A program made the position numbers and the translations under genes. Of a stretch of 38,509 nt of DNA, positions 21,379 through 30,075 are shown piece by piece (positions within the stretch are counted from its first letter, which is position 1; each line of letters opens with the position of its first letter). The notes under the pieces were generated by a model, which was not told the origin of the DNA, made no database searches, and saw nothing but the letters and a program-made list of their open reading frames with translations. The stretch comes from a virus, in IMG/VR virus record IMGVR_UViG_3300034021_000236, positions 1 to 38,509 of that record. One strand, written 5' to 3'.

Positions 21379-22949
21379 TGGGCGTCCGTTCTGCACTGCG
21401 CGAGCTGTTCCGCCGCACACCGGAGACGCTGCCAGCACCACGGCGGCGGATGTATGAGGGCGCGAAGGTCAGCCGACTGACGAGCGACTGGGTGACGGGC
21501 GGCACCAGCGCCGACGCTGAGATCAAGGGCAGCCTGCCGAGATTGCGCAACCGCTCGCGTCAGCTGGTGCGCGACAACGACTATGCGCGCCAGGCAATCC
21601 GCGCGGTGAAGAACAACGTGATCGGCACCGGCATCAGGATGCAGGCGCAGGTGCGGATGCAACGCGGCGGCGGCCGGCTGGATCAGACGGTCAATGATGC
21701 GATTGAGAACGCCTGGGCAGTGTGGGGCCGCAAGGACAGCTGCCACACGGCGGGCCGGTTGAGTTTCAGTGACATCGAGCGACTTCTGGTGGGGTCGATG
21801 GCCGAGAGCGGCGAGGTGTTCGTGCGGATGGTGCGCCAGCCGTTCGGGCGCAGCAAGGTGCCGTTCGCTCTGGAGATCATCGAGAGCGACCTGCTGGATG
21901 ACACCTACACCGGCGGCAGCACGGTCGAGGGCAACGAGTGGCGGATGGGCGTCGAGCTGGACCGCTGGGGCCGGCCGGTGCGCTATGCGTTCCTGACCAA
22001 GCACCCTGGCGATAGCGGTGTTGGCGGCACGCCGGTGGGCGCACCTCGCCATCGCTTCGTGGCTGCCGAGGAGGTGATCCACCTCTACCTGATGGACCGC
22101 CCCGGCCAGACCCGCGGCGTGCCGATGCTGGCCAGCGCTATCCAGCGGCTGCACATGGTGGCCGGCTACGAGCAGGCCGAGGTGGTGCGGGCACGCGCCA
22201 GCAGCGCGCTAATGGGCTTCATCACCAGCCCCGAGGGCGAGCTGATGGGCGATGAGGTCTACGACGGCGAGCGGGTGAGCAACTTTGAGCCGGGCGTGTT
22301 CAAGTATCTGGCTCCGGGCGAGAGCGTGACGGTGCCGCAGCTCGATGCGCCTGACGGCCAGCTGGAGCCGTTCATGCGGGCGATGCTGCGCGCGATGGCG
22401 GCCGGTGTGGGCTGCAGCTACGAGACGATCAGCCGCGACTTCAGCCAGACCAACTACAGCAGCAGCCGGCTGAGCCTGCTGGAGGACCGCGAGAACTGGA
22501 AGGCGCTGCAGCACTTCATGATCGAGAACTTCCACCGGCCGGTGTTTGAGGCATGGCTGGAGATGGCGGTGCTGAGCGGCGTGCTGAACCTGCCGGCCTA
22601 CGAGACCGACCCCGAGCGCTACCGCCAGGTGCGGTGGATGCCACGCGGCTGGGCCTGGGTGGATCCGGCCAAGGAGGTGGACGCCTACAAGGAGGCGGTG
22701 CGCTGCGGGTTCAAGACGCAGGCGGATGTGGTGGCTGAGCAAGGCGGCGACCTGGAGGAGCTGCTGCTGGCCCGCAAGGCTGAGGTGGATCGCGCTGACG
22801 AGCTGGAGCTGTATTTCGACAGCAACCCCGAGCACGAGCACGAGATGGCGGAGACCCCTGAGCAGGAGATCAGCGAAGAAGCGCCAGAGCCGACCGATAA
22901 TGTGGAAGACAACCTAGATGCAGAGGACAGCGATGGACCTATCGCGTGA
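21378..22949 (+). CDS. Portal protein (lambda GpB family)
   Basis: 523 residues. Family features: RNRSRQLVRDNDYARQAIRA (helical N-terminal segment), NNVIGTGIRMQAQV, GEVFVRMVRQ, PFALEIIESDLLDD, VIHLYLMDRPGQTRGVPMLA and GCSYETISRDFSQTNYSSSR, all as in lambda-type portals (PF05136). The C-terminal 60 residues are strongly acidic (DELELYFDSNPEHEHEMAET). It forms the dodecameric ring at one capsid vertex for DNA entry and exit. The acidic tail overlaps the start of the protease-capsid gene. Confidence 0.93.
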   Translation: MGVRSALRELFRRTPETLPAPRRRMYEGAKVSRLTSDWVTGGTSADAEIKGSLPRLRNRSRQLVRDNDYARQAIRAVKNNVIGTGIRMQAQVRMQRGGGRLDQTVNDAIENAWAVWGRKDSCHTAGRLSFSDIERLLVGSMAESGEVFVRMVRQPFGRSKVPFALEIIESDLLDDTYTGGSTVEGNEWRMGVELDRWGRPVRYAFLTKHPGDSGVGGTPVGAPRHRFVAAEEVIHLYLMDRPGQTRGVPMLASAIQRLHMVAGYEQAEVVRARASSALMGFITSPEGELMGDEVYDGERVSNFEPGVFKYLAPGESVTVPQLDAPDGQLEPFMRAMLRAMAAGVGCSYETISRDFSQTNYSSSRLSLLEDRENWKALQHFMIENFHRPVFEAWLEMAVLSGVLNLPAYETDPERYRQVRWMPRGWAWVDPAKEVDAYKEAVRCGFKTQADVVAEQGGDLEELLLARKAEVDRADELELYFDSNPEHEHEMAETPEQEISEEAPEPTDNVEDNLDAEDSDGPIA

Positions 22950-24822
22950 CCTTGAAGGGCAACTGTTGAAGCGCTCTGAGGTTGCTGACTTCACGGTCAG
23001 CGATGACGAGCGCACCATCGAGTTCCCGTTCTCCAGCGAGTACCCAGTGGCTCGCTATTTCGGCAACGAGGTGCTGCAGCATGACACTCGCAGCGCTGAC
23101 TTGAGCCGCCTGAACGATTCGGCGCCGCTGCTGTTCAACCACGATCCCGACAAGGTGATCGGCGTGGTCGAGCGCGCCTGGATCGACGGCGAGAAGAAGC
23201 GTGGCTATGCCACGGTGAAGTTCAGCCGCAACGCCTTTGCGCAGGAGGTGCTGGCTGATGTGCGCGACGGCGTGCTGCGTAATGTTTCCTTTGGCTACGC
23301 AATCAGCGAAATGGAGCAAAGAGGCAGCGGCGACTTCGTTGCTACCAGCTGGGCTCCTTACGAGATTAGCGTGGTTAGCATACCTGCAGACCCCACTGTG
23401 GGTATGGGTCGGTCACTTGAGACCGATCCTGCGGCCCCAGCCGCATCACCAACCCCCGAAACAGAACCTGAGGTTCCGATGGAAAACACCCCCGATCTGA
23501 CGGCGGTGCGGGCTGAAGCGGCTGCTGAGGCTGCCAAGGCCGAGCGCGCCCGCATCAGCGGCATCACCGCCCTGACCGAAAAGCACGGCATGGCCGATCT
23601 TGGCCGTCAGCTGATTGAAGGCGGCCGCAGCCTTGACGAGGCCCGCGCTGCTGTCCTCGACAAGCTGGGCGCCAAGCCGGTTGAGACCGTGGCTCCCGTT
23701 GAGATGGCCACCGAGGAGCGTGCCGGTTACAGCATCACCGCTGGCATCCGCGCCATGCTGACCGGCGACTGGTCCAGCCGCGAGGCCGGCCTGGTGCGCG
23801 AGCTGAGCAAGGAGGTGGAGAAGTCCGGTGTGTCCAAGACCACCGAGCGCTCCTTCTTCGTGCCGTTCGCAGCCCTGAGCCAGCGCGCCACCTATGTGAC
23901 CTCGGGCGCCACCACCGGCGGCAACCTGGTCGCCACCGATCTGCTGGCCGATGACTTCATCGAGTTTTTGCGGAACAACGCCCTGATGCTCCAGCTGGGC
24001 GTGCGCACCATGCCTGGCTTGGTAGGCAACGTGGCGATCCCCCGCCGTTCCGGTGTGGCTTCGACCTACTACCTGAGCACCCAGACCACCGCCATCACCC
24101 AGTCGGAGTCCACCTTCGACCAGGTGACCATGAGCCCCAAGAACCTGGCCGCTCTGTCCAAGTACAGCCGCCAGACCCTGCTCCAGGGCACCCCTGGCAT
24201 CGAGGAGCTGGTGCGTCGTGACCTGACCGATGGCATCAACCTGGCCATCGACCTGGGCATCCTGAACGGCTCTGGCTCCAGCGGCCAGCCCACCGGCATC
24301 ATGCAGACCTCCGGCATCGGTTCGGTGGCCATGGGCACCAACGGTGGCGCGATCACCGTTGAGAAGGTGGTGGATCTTGAGTCTGCTGTGATGCAGGCAA
24401 ACGGTGTGGTGAACGCCGCAAACGTGGCCTACCTCACCAACTACAAGGTGTCCGCTGCTCTCAAGAAGCTGCGTGCTGGTGGCTCCACCACCGGCGATGG
24501 CCCCTTCTTGGTGAACGACCAGCTGAACGCCATCGGCCGCGGTCCTACCCCCGCCAACTTGAACGGCTACCCTCTGGCCCTGACCAACCAGGTTCCCAGC
24601 AACCTGACCAAGGGCTCCAGCAGCGGCGTTTGCTCCGCTCTGGTGATGGGTGACTTCAGCCAGGCGATGGTCGGCTTCTGGGGCAACGGCCTCGAGATCA
24701 CCGTGGGCGAGGATCAGGACGACTTCAGCAAGGCTCTGACCAGCGTTCGCGGCATCGTCTCCTACGACGTGGCCGTGCGCGATCCCAAGAGCTTCGCCGC
24801 CATCCTGGACATCACCACCTGA
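22933..24822 (+). CDS. Prohead protease fused to HK97-fold major capsid protein
   Basis: 629 residues from ATG 22933, preferred over ATG 22918 because AGGA stands 5 bases upstream. Residues 1-155 are a U35/HK97 prohead protease: LLFNHDPDKVIG with His70, and RNVSFGYAISE with Ser119. Residues 165-290 are Ala/Glu-rich helices, the usual scaffold (delta) region. Residues 295-629 are an HK97-type capsid protein (RATYVTSGATTGGNLVATDL, LSKYSRQTLLQGTPGIEELV, GSGSSGQPTGIM, YDVAVRDPKSFAAI). One polyprotein thus supplies protease, scaffold and shell, and the protease would release the mature capsid subunit, probably just after the scaffold region. Confidence 0.92.
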   Translation: MDLSRDLEGQLLKRSEVADFTVSDDERTIEFPFSSEYPVARYFGNEVLQHDTRSADLSRLNDSAPLLFNHDPDKVIGVVERAWIDGEKKRGYATVKFSRNAFAQEVLADVRDGVLRNVSFGYAISEMEQRGSGDFVATSWAPYEISVVSIPADPTVGMGRSLETDPAAPAASPTPETEPEVPMENTPDLTAVRAEAAAEAAKAERARISGITALTEKHGMADLGRQLIEGGRSLDEARAAVLDKLGAKPVETVAPVEMATEERAGYSITAGIRAMLTGDWSSREAGLVRELSKEVEKSGVSKTTERSFFVPFAALSQRATYVTSGATTGGNLVATDLLADDFIEFLRNNALMLQLGVRTMPGLVGNVAIPRRSGVASTYYLSTQTTAITQSESTFDQVTMSPKNLAALSKYSRQTLLQGTPGIEELVRRDLTDGINLAIDLGILNGSGSSGQPTGIMQTSGIGSVAMGTNGGAITVEKVVDLESAVMQANGVVNAANVAYLTNYKVSAALKKLRAGGSTTGDGPFLVNDQLNAIGRGPTPANLNGYPLALTNQVPSNLTKGSSSGVCSALVMGDFSQAMVGFWGNGLEITVGEDQDDFSKALTSVRGIVSYDVAVRDPKSFAAILDITT

Positions 24823-24831
24823 TAAGGAGCT

Positions 24832-24858
24832 GGGGGCGGGCAACCGCCCCCCTTTTTT
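24832..24858 (+). terminator. Terminator hairpin directly after the capsid gene
   Basis: GGGGGCGG (24832-24839) / CCGCCCCC (24844-24851) with a 4-base loop, then six T (24853-24858). It is a textbook intrinsic terminator inside the late operon, 10 bases after the capsid stop, and probably attenuates rather than ends transcription since essential tail genes follow. It lies between a Shine-Dalgarno sequence (AAGGAG, 24824-24829) and the next ATG (24861). Confidence 0.85.
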
Positions 24859-24860
24859 CC

Positions 24861-25049
24861 ATGAAGGTTCTGATCGCTAACGATTGCGCCGCCCAAGGCT
24901 CCTACCTTGAAGCCGGCAAGACTTACGAGCTGGACACGGACGTGGCGCAGCAGCTGATCCGCATGGGTCGCGCTGTTGAGGCGCCGGCCGAGGAGCCCAA
25001 GCCGCGCACCCGCAAGGCCAAGGCGGAGGCCGCCAATGGCGCTGACTGA
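24861..25049 (+). CDS. Small head-associated protein, post-capsid (62 aa)
   Basis: ATG 24861 follows the terminator T tract directly and has no normal ribosome site of its own. The protein (MKVLIANDCAAQG, LEAGKTYELDTDVAQQLIRM, GRAVEAP) is of the common post-capsid type in which a beta hairpin is followed by a helix and Lys/Ala-rich tail. It lies at the position of lambda FI-like head proteins. The tail is basic (KPRTRKAKAEA). Confidence 0.6.
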   Translation: MKVLIANDCAAQGSYLEAGKTYELDTDVAQQLIRMGRAVEAPAEEPKPRTRKAKAEAANGAD

Positions 25050-25314
25050 AGATTTGGCGGTGTTCCTGAACGACTTCGGCGTCAGCTGCACGGCTGGCGC
25101 CGTTACGGCATTGGGCATCTTGGACATGCCCACGCAGGTGCTGGCGGGCGAGATGGTGCTTAGCACCGACTATGCCTTGACCGCACGGGCTGCTGACTTC
25201 GGCAGCCTGAAGTACGGGGACAGCATCACCGTGGCGACGGTGGCCTACACGGTGCGCGAGACCCGGCTGATAGACGATGGCGCCTTTGTTGAGATTGGAT
25301 TGCAGAAGGTATGA
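25036..25314 (+). CDS. Head-tail joining protein (lambda FII-like)
   Basis: 92 residues from ATG 25036, overlapping the preceding gene by 14 bases; the longer upstream frame is Arg/Pro-rich and out of keeping. The sequence MALTEDLAVFLNDFGVSC, the beta-rich GDSITVATVAYTVRETRLI and the end VEIGLQKV match the gpFII / phage head-tail attachment style (short barrel with a C-terminal strand). It would join the finished head to the tail. Confidence 0.65.
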   Translation: MALTEDLAVFLNDFGVSCTAGAVTALGILDMPTQVLAGEMVLSTDYALTARAADFGSLKYGDSITVATVAYTVRETRLIDDGAFVEIGLQKV

Positions 25315-25739
25315 CGACCCGCCGCGAAACAATCCTGGCCGCTGTCCGCACAGCGCTCACCAACACCACCGGGGTGGGCACGCGGATCTATCGCAGCCGT
25401 GTCGAGCCGATGAGCCGCGGCGAGAGCCCGGCCATCGTGATTGAGCCCGTCAGCGACACCGCCGAGCAGAACACCAGCCTGCCCACGATGGACTGGAGCT
25501 TGACGGTGCGCATCAGCGTGATCGTGCGCGGCGCCATTCCAGACCAGCTGGCCGACCCCACCGTGGAGAGCCTGCACAGCAAGCTGATGGCAGACTTGAC
25601 CCTGGGCGGATACGCCATCGACATCCAGCCGCAGGCCGTAACCTTTGAGCTGGTGGAGGCGGATCAGCCAGCTGGCGTGATCAGCTGCGACTACCTGATT
25701 CGCTACCGCACCAACGTCACTAATCTGGCAACGGGATGA
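25311..25739 (+). CDS. Tail terminator protein (lambda gpU-like)
   Basis: 142 residues, ATG 25311 overlapping the preceding gene by 4 bases. Alpha-beta pattern RRETILAAVRTALTNT, ESPAIVIEPVSDTAEQ, DWSLTVRISVIVRG, then SCDYLIRYRTN is that of phage minor tail U / tail terminator proteins, which cap the tail tube and join it to the head. Its position between FII-like and tail tube genes agrees. Confidence 0.7.
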   Translation: MTTRRETILAAVRTALTNTTGVGTRIYRSRVEPMSRGESPAIVIEPVSDTAEQNTSLPTMDWSLTVRISVIVRGAIPDQLADPTVESLHSKLMADLTLGGYAIDIQPQAVTFELVEADQPAGVISCDYLIRYRTNVTNLATG

Positions 25740-25912
25740 TGGCTACGATGGACGAGTATCAAGGCCAGGGCGGGACTTACCTCCTGGATCCCAAAACCGG
25801 CAAACGCAAGCTCATTGAGCGCACCGAGCCGGCCACCTTCTCCGAACCCCAAAAAGAGGTAACGAGCAATGCCGCTCCTGAGCCGCAAGCGCCTAATCCT
25901 GGCAAAAACTGA
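25739..25912 (+). CDS. Small protein overlapping the tube gene start (57 aa)
   Basis: ATG 25739 overlaps the previous stop (TGATG), and the frame runs 44 bases into the next gene. The sequence GGTYLLDPKTGKRKLIERTE is one I remember as a common short phage protein just ahead of the tail tube (GG.Y..DP.TG.R). The tail is Pro/Glu-rich. Function unknown. Confidence 0.5.
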   Translation: MATMDEYQGQGGTYLLDPKTGKRKLIERTEPATFSEPQKEVTSNAAPEPQAPNPGKN

Positions 25913-26804
25913 GTCCACCTACGGCACGGATCCCACCCCCACGGGTGCATCCAACGCCATCCTGGTGCGCAACCTGGAGATCACCCCGCTGCAGGCGGAA
26001 ACCGTCTCCCGCGACCTCATCCGCCCTTACCTCGGCGTGAGCGATCAGCTGCTCGCGCAAACCCGCGTCGAGGTGAGCTTTGAGGTTGAACTGGCTGGCT
26101 CCGGCACCGCTGGCACCGCCCCGGCCTACGGCCCGGTGCTGAAGGCTTGCGGCCTCTCCGAGACCGTGGTGGCCACCACCAGCGTGACCTACGCGCCGGT
26201 AAGCAGCAGCTTCAGCTCGGTGACGATCCACTTCCACAACGACGGCATTCGTCACAAGGTGACCGGCTGCCGTGGCACTTGGAGCCTCAGCGCGGAGGTG
26301 GGGGCTATCCCCTTCATCACCTTCACGATGACCGGGATCTACAACGCCCCGACCGACGAGACGCTGCCCGCGCCGACCTACGCCAACCAGGCTGCGCCGC
26401 TCATTTTCAAGAACGGCAACACCAGCAATTTCTCGATCTTCAGCTACAGCGGTTGCCTGCAAAGCCTGAATTTCGATCTGGCCAACGAGACCGTCTACCG
26501 CGAACTGGTGGGCTGCACTAAGGAGGTGCTGATCACCAACCGCGGCCCCAACGGCACCGTGGTGATCGAGGCGCCAAGCATCGCCACCAAGGACTTCTTC
26601 ACGATCGCCAACGGTTCCAGCACTGGCAGCATCAGCTTCCAGCACGGCGCCACAGCTGGCAACATCGTGACGTTCACCACCGCTCAGTCCGACATCGGCA
26701 GCCCGACCTACTCTGACCAGGACGGGATCCAGATGCTGAACCTGCCCTACCTGGCTATTCCGACCAGCGCTGGCAACGATGAACTGACCCTCTCCTTCAC
26801 CTAA
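25869..26804 (+). CDS. Major tail tube protein
   Basis: 311 residues. RKRLILAKTESTYGTDPTPT at the N-terminus, ITPLQAETVSRDLIRPYLGV, RVEVSFEVELAGSG and alternating beta strands throughout (SVTIHFHNDG, GTWSLSAEVG, PFITFTMTGIYN) are typical of major tail subunit proteins of siphoviruses. It would stack as hexamers to form the tube, its length set by the 858-residue tape measure downstream. Confidence 0.85.
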   Translation: MPLLSRKRLILAKTESTYGTDPTPTGASNAILVRNLEITPLQAETVSRDLIRPYLGVSDQLLAQTRVEVSFEVELAGSGTAGTAPAYGPVLKACGLSETVVATTSVTYAPVSSSFSSVTIHFHNDGIRHKVTGCRGTWSLSAEVGAIPFITFTMTGIYNAPTDETLPAPTYANQAAPLIFKNGNTSNFSIFSYSGCLQSLNFDLANETVYRELVGCTKEVLITNRGPNGTVVIEAPSIATKDFFTIANGSSTGSISFQHGATAGNIVTFTTAQSDIGSPTYSDQDGIQMLNLPYLAIPTSAGNDELTLSFT

Positions 26805-26821
26805 CCCAAGGAGCTTCCTGC

Positions 26822-27166
26822 ATGGCGTTTGTCCTCAAGCAGTCCGACACCTACGTCTGGCCGGTCACCGTCGAGATCCCCATCGACGGCGGCCGGTTCG
26901 ACCGGCAAACATTCGACGCCGAGTTCAAGCGCCTGCCGCAGGCTCGCAATAACGAGATCATCGCGGCCGCCAGAGCGGAGACCACCACCGACCTAGAGGT
27001 GGCGGATGAGGTGCTGGCCGGCTGGAAGGGCATTACCGACGACGCCGGCAAGGATGTGCCCTACAGCGCAACCGCCAAGGCGCAGCTGCTGGACGTGCCC
27101 GGCGTGTCTGCTGCTGTGGTCGAGGGCTACATCAACTCGCTGCTGGGAGCGAAGCGAAAAAACTGA
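26822..27166 (+). CDS. Tail assembly chaperone G (unshifted product)
   Basis: 114 residues with an N-terminal beta-rich stretch (DTYVWPVTVEIPIDGGRFDR) and a helical rest, like lambda gpG. It ends LLGAKRKN and a TGA at 27164-27166, immediately after a slippery A AAA AAC sequence. The unshifted product should be the more abundant one and coat the tape measure during tail assembly. Confidence 0.82.
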   Translation: MAFVLKQSDTYVWPVTVEIPIDGGRFDRQTFDAEFKRLPQARNNEIIAAARAETTTDLEVADEVLAGWKGITDDAGKDVPYSATAKAQLLDVPGVSAAVVEGYINSLLGAKRKN

Positions 27167-27492
27167 TTGAGGCCGCAGAGCACTGGGCACGCGGCGGCCA
27201 GCAGGATGAGACAGAGGATGACGCCGCGGTGCTGGGCGTCAGCTTGCCGGAGCCGATCGCGGCTGCCGATGAGTTTGAGGTGTGGGATGAGAACTGGCCG
27301 GTGGTGGAGCTGTTCCTGCGCGTGCAAACGCAATGGCGCACCGGCATGAGCGGCCCGGTGGGCTTGGACTATGTGGCAGTGGCGTGGGTTCTTAAACTGA
27401 TTGCAGAGGAGGCCACCCACCGCGCCCTGCTGGAGGATCTGCAGATCATGGAAGGCGCAGTTTTGGCCTACATCGCAAAGCAGGGGGACTGA
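26822..27492 (+). CDS. Tail assembly chaperone GT, -1 frameshift fusion
   Basis: Reading 26822-27163, slipping back one base and continuing 27163-27492 gives a 223-residue fusion with no stop between. The T part contains VWDENWPVVELFLRVQTQWR and SGPVGLDYVAVAWVL, the DUF1799 signature found in the second frame of many phage G/GT pairs. The shifted part has no good start of its own. GT bridges tape measure and tube subunits in lambda. Confidence 0.85.
27157..27163 (+). other. Programmed -1 ribosomal frameshift site (A AAA AAC)
   Basis: In the G frame the codons are CGA AAA AAC TGA, so the heptamer is in the X XXY YYZ register, with the stop codon directly after. A slip gives AAA AAA CTG and enters the T frame. 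Confidence 0.88.
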
Positions 27493-27495
27493 GGC

Positions 27496-30072
27496 ATGGC
27501 GATGAACATGAACGCCGCGCTGAAGATCCGCGCCGACGTTGATGGCGGCAACAAGATCGTCGCGCTCAACCGCGGGCTGACCTCGCTGGAGACCTCGGCC
27601 AAGGGCGTCAGCGGCGCCATGCGGGGGCTCACAGGCGCCTCTGCGGGCCTCTCCGGGGCGCTGGGCACCCTTGCTCCGCTGCTGAGCGTGGCGGGCCTCG
27701 CGGGCATGGTGAAGGGCACGCTGGATGCGGCCGACAGCATGAACGACCTGTCGCAGGCCACTGGCGTATCGGTCGAGGCGCTGAGCCGCTTCAACAAGGC
27801 CGCGGCGGTGAGCGGCACCAATCTGGAGGGCGTGAGCAAGGGCCTAGTCAAGTTGAACAAGGCCATGGTGGACGCTGCTGCCGGCGGCAAGGAGTCGGCA
27901 GCCACCTTCCAAGCGTTGGGCGTCAACGTGAAGAACGCTGACGGTTCGCTGAAGTCTGCCGACCGGGTGATGCTGGAGGTGGCCAACCGCTTCAAGGCCA
28001 TGCCTGACGGTGCGGCCAAGACGGCGCTGGCGCTGCGGTTGTTTGGCAAGTCCGGTGCGGAGCTGGTGCCGCTGCTCAACATGGGCGGCGATGCCATCGA
28101 CAAGATGAGCACCAAGATGACCACCGCCTTTGCGCAGAAGGCGGATGAATACAACGACAAGCTGGCGATGCTTGGCGGCAAGGTGCGTGCGCTCGGCATG
28201 GATTTGACCATCGCGCTGCTGCCGGCGCTGGATCAGATCACTGATGCGTTGACGGCGGCGGTGACCGGATTCAACAGTTTGCCCGAGCCGTTGAAGGCCG
28301 CGGCCGTTGGGGCCGCCACGCTGGCGCTGGCGTGGGGTCCGCTGAGCGGCCTACTGAAGGGCGGCCTAAGCGTGGTCGCATCGCTGGCCAACGGCATGGA
28401 GATTCTGCGCTACCAGACCGCGCTGGCTGGCGGTGTGATGCCGATGCTGATCGGGCACCTTCAGGGCCTGCGGTTGGCGATTTTGGCGATTCCGGGCTGG
28501 GGCTGGGTGGCTGCTGGCGTGACGGCGCTCGGGCTGCTGGGCAAGGCGCTCTACGACAACAACGAAGGCTTCAGGAGCTGGGTCAACAACGTCGGCACGA
28601 TCATCAGCACCGACTTTCAGAACGCCATGAAGAACGTGGCGGCATTTGGCAGGGCAGCTGCTCAAGGCGTGAGCAACGCTTGGCAGTCACTGGTGGGCGC
28701 CACCAGCAGCGCTGCAACCGCCATCGGCAATGCATTTGCTGGCCCGTTCGGCTTCATTGCCAACGCCGCACGGCAAGCGTTCGGGCAAGTGCAAAAAGCA
28801 ATCGCAACGCTGTGGAACGCCTTGCCTGAGCCGATCCGCAAGGCGCTGGGCTCAGCCGGCAAGATGGCGGTCAACCTGGCTGGCGCCAGCCCTGTCGGTT
28901 ACCTTGCCGGCGTGGGCGTGCGGGCGTTCCAGATGGGGCCGCAGCGGACTGCCAACAACCGCGCCAGCAAGGACGAGCCCGGCCCCAACAGTGGCCTGAA
29001 CACCTTTACGCCTGACCTGAGCGCGCTGGGCAGCAACAGCGGCAGCGGAAACAGCGCCAAGGCTGCGGCGGACAAGGCCCGGCAAGCGCGTGAGGCGCTG
29101 ACGGCATCGAGGAGCGCGCTGGAGCAGGCCAAGGCCGAGCTGGCCATCCTGCGCGAGGCCGATCCGGTCAAGAAGATCCAGCTGGAGTACGACGAGAAGC
29201 GCCGTGCGGTGATCGACGCCGCCAACAAGGAGATGGCACGGGCGCTGAGCGTTGAGCAAGAAGCAAACATCCAGCGGACGCGCAGCATTGAGCTGCAGAA
29301 GCTCGACGTGCAGGAGAAAACCGAGCTGAAGGACGCCTACAAGAAACTGGGCGACGAAGCCTATGAGGCGGCCTTGAAAACGGCCCAGTGGGGCAGCGCA
29401 ACGGAGACCACCAGAGGCGTTCTGGCCGGCTTCCGCGATGGCATCAGCTCCTATTTGGAGAGCATCGGCACGCTGGGACAAGGCATCAGCAGCCTGACGC
29501 AGAACGCCTTCAAGGGCCTAGAAGATGCCATCGTGACGCTGACCACCACCGGCACCTTCAGCTTCCGGCAGTTTGCGCTGTCGATCGTGGAGGAGACCAC
29601 CCGGATGGTGACGCGGCTGCTGATTATCGCGCCGATCCTGCAGGCAATCCAAAGCCTGCTGCCGGGTGGCGGCTTCCCCAGCGGCGCTGGCCTGCTCTCC
29701 AAGGGCAAGCTGTTTCCCGGCGGGGTCTTCGCTAATGGCGGCGCGTTCGACCGTAACGGCCTGCAGGCGTTTGCGATGGGCGGCATCGTCAACCGCCCCA
29801 CCATCTTCCCCTTTGCGAACGGTGGCGCTGGCCGGCTCGGCCTGATGGGTGAGGCCGGTCCAGAGGCGATCCTGCCCCTGCGGCGTGGCGCTGATGGCAA
29901 GCTCGGCGTAGCCGGTGGCGGCAGCACCAGCATCACCGTGAACGTGGATGCCAAGGGCACCAGCGTGCAGGGCGATCAGGGTCAAGGCGCAGCGCTGGCG
30001 CGTGTGATCGCGCAGGCGGTGCAGGCAGAATTGATCAAGCAGAAGCGGCCTGGCGGCCTGATCCCGGCATAA
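27496..30072 (+). CDS. Tail tape measure protein
   Basis: 858 residues. It is helical with long coiled coils at both ends (NRGLTSLETSAKGVSGAMRG; ARQAREALTASRSALEQAKAE, then EYDEKRRAVIDAANKEMARA). Hydrophobic segments lie in the middle (LRLAILAIPGWGWVAAGVTA). A lambda-type C-terminal domain has TTTGTFSFRQFALSIVEET, TRLLIIAPILQAIQSLLPGG and GLMGEAGPEAILPLRRG. It sets tail length and is probably ejected into the cell during DNA entry. A rough 1.5 angstrom per residue would give a tail of about 130 nm. Confidence 0.93.
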   Translation: MAMNMNAALKIRADVDGGNKIVALNRGLTSLETSAKGVSGAMRGLTGASAGLSGALGTLAPLLSVAGLAGMVKGTLDAADSMNDLSQATGVSVEALSRFNKAAAVSGTNLEGVSKGLVKLNKAMVDAAAGGKESAATFQALGVNVKNADGSLKSADRVMLEVANRFKAMPDGAAKTALALRLFGKSGAELVPLLNMGGDAIDKMSTKMTTAFAQKADEYNDKLAMLGGKVRALGMDLTIALLPALDQITDALTAAVTGFNSLPEPLKAAAVGAATLALAWGPLSGLLKGGLSVVASLANGMEILRYQTALAGGVMPMLIGHLQGLRLAILAIPGWGWVAAGVTALGLLGKALYDNNEGFRSWVNNVGTIISTDFQNAMKNVAAFGRAAAQGVSNAWQSLVGATSSAATAIGNAFAGPFGFIANAARQAFGQVQKAIATLWNALPEPIRKALGSAGKMAVNLAGASPVGYLAGVGVRAFQMGPQRTANNRASKDEPGPNSGLNTFTPDLSALGSNSGSGNSAKAAADKARQAREALTASRSALEQAKAELAILREADPVKKIQLEYDEKRRAVIDAANKEMARALSVEQEANIQRTRSIELQKLDVQEKTELKDAYKKLGDEAYEAALKTAQWGSATETTRGVLAGFRDGISSYLESIGTLGQGISSLTQNAFKGLEDAIVTLTTTGTFSFRQFALSIVEETTRMVTRLLIIAPILQAIQSLLPGGGFPSGAGLLSKGKLFPGGVFANGGAFDRNGLQAFAMGGIVNRPTIFPFANGGAGRLGLMGEAGPEAILPLRRGADGKLGVAGGGSTSITVNVDAKGTSVQGDQGQGAALARVIAQAVQAELIKQKRPGGLIPA

Positions 30073-30075
30073 ACC

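Noticed and set aside
23446-24843. 465-codon open frame on the minus strand across the capsid gene
   Set aside because: It mirrors the well-supported protease-capsid gene; long antisense frames are common in GC-rich genes with strong third-position bias, and its Gly/His/Ala-rich translation resembles no protein.
28332-28829. Plus-strand frame overlapping the tape measure gene
   Set aside because: Arg/Gly-rich out-of-frame shadow of the tape measure; no start signal and no recognisable motif.
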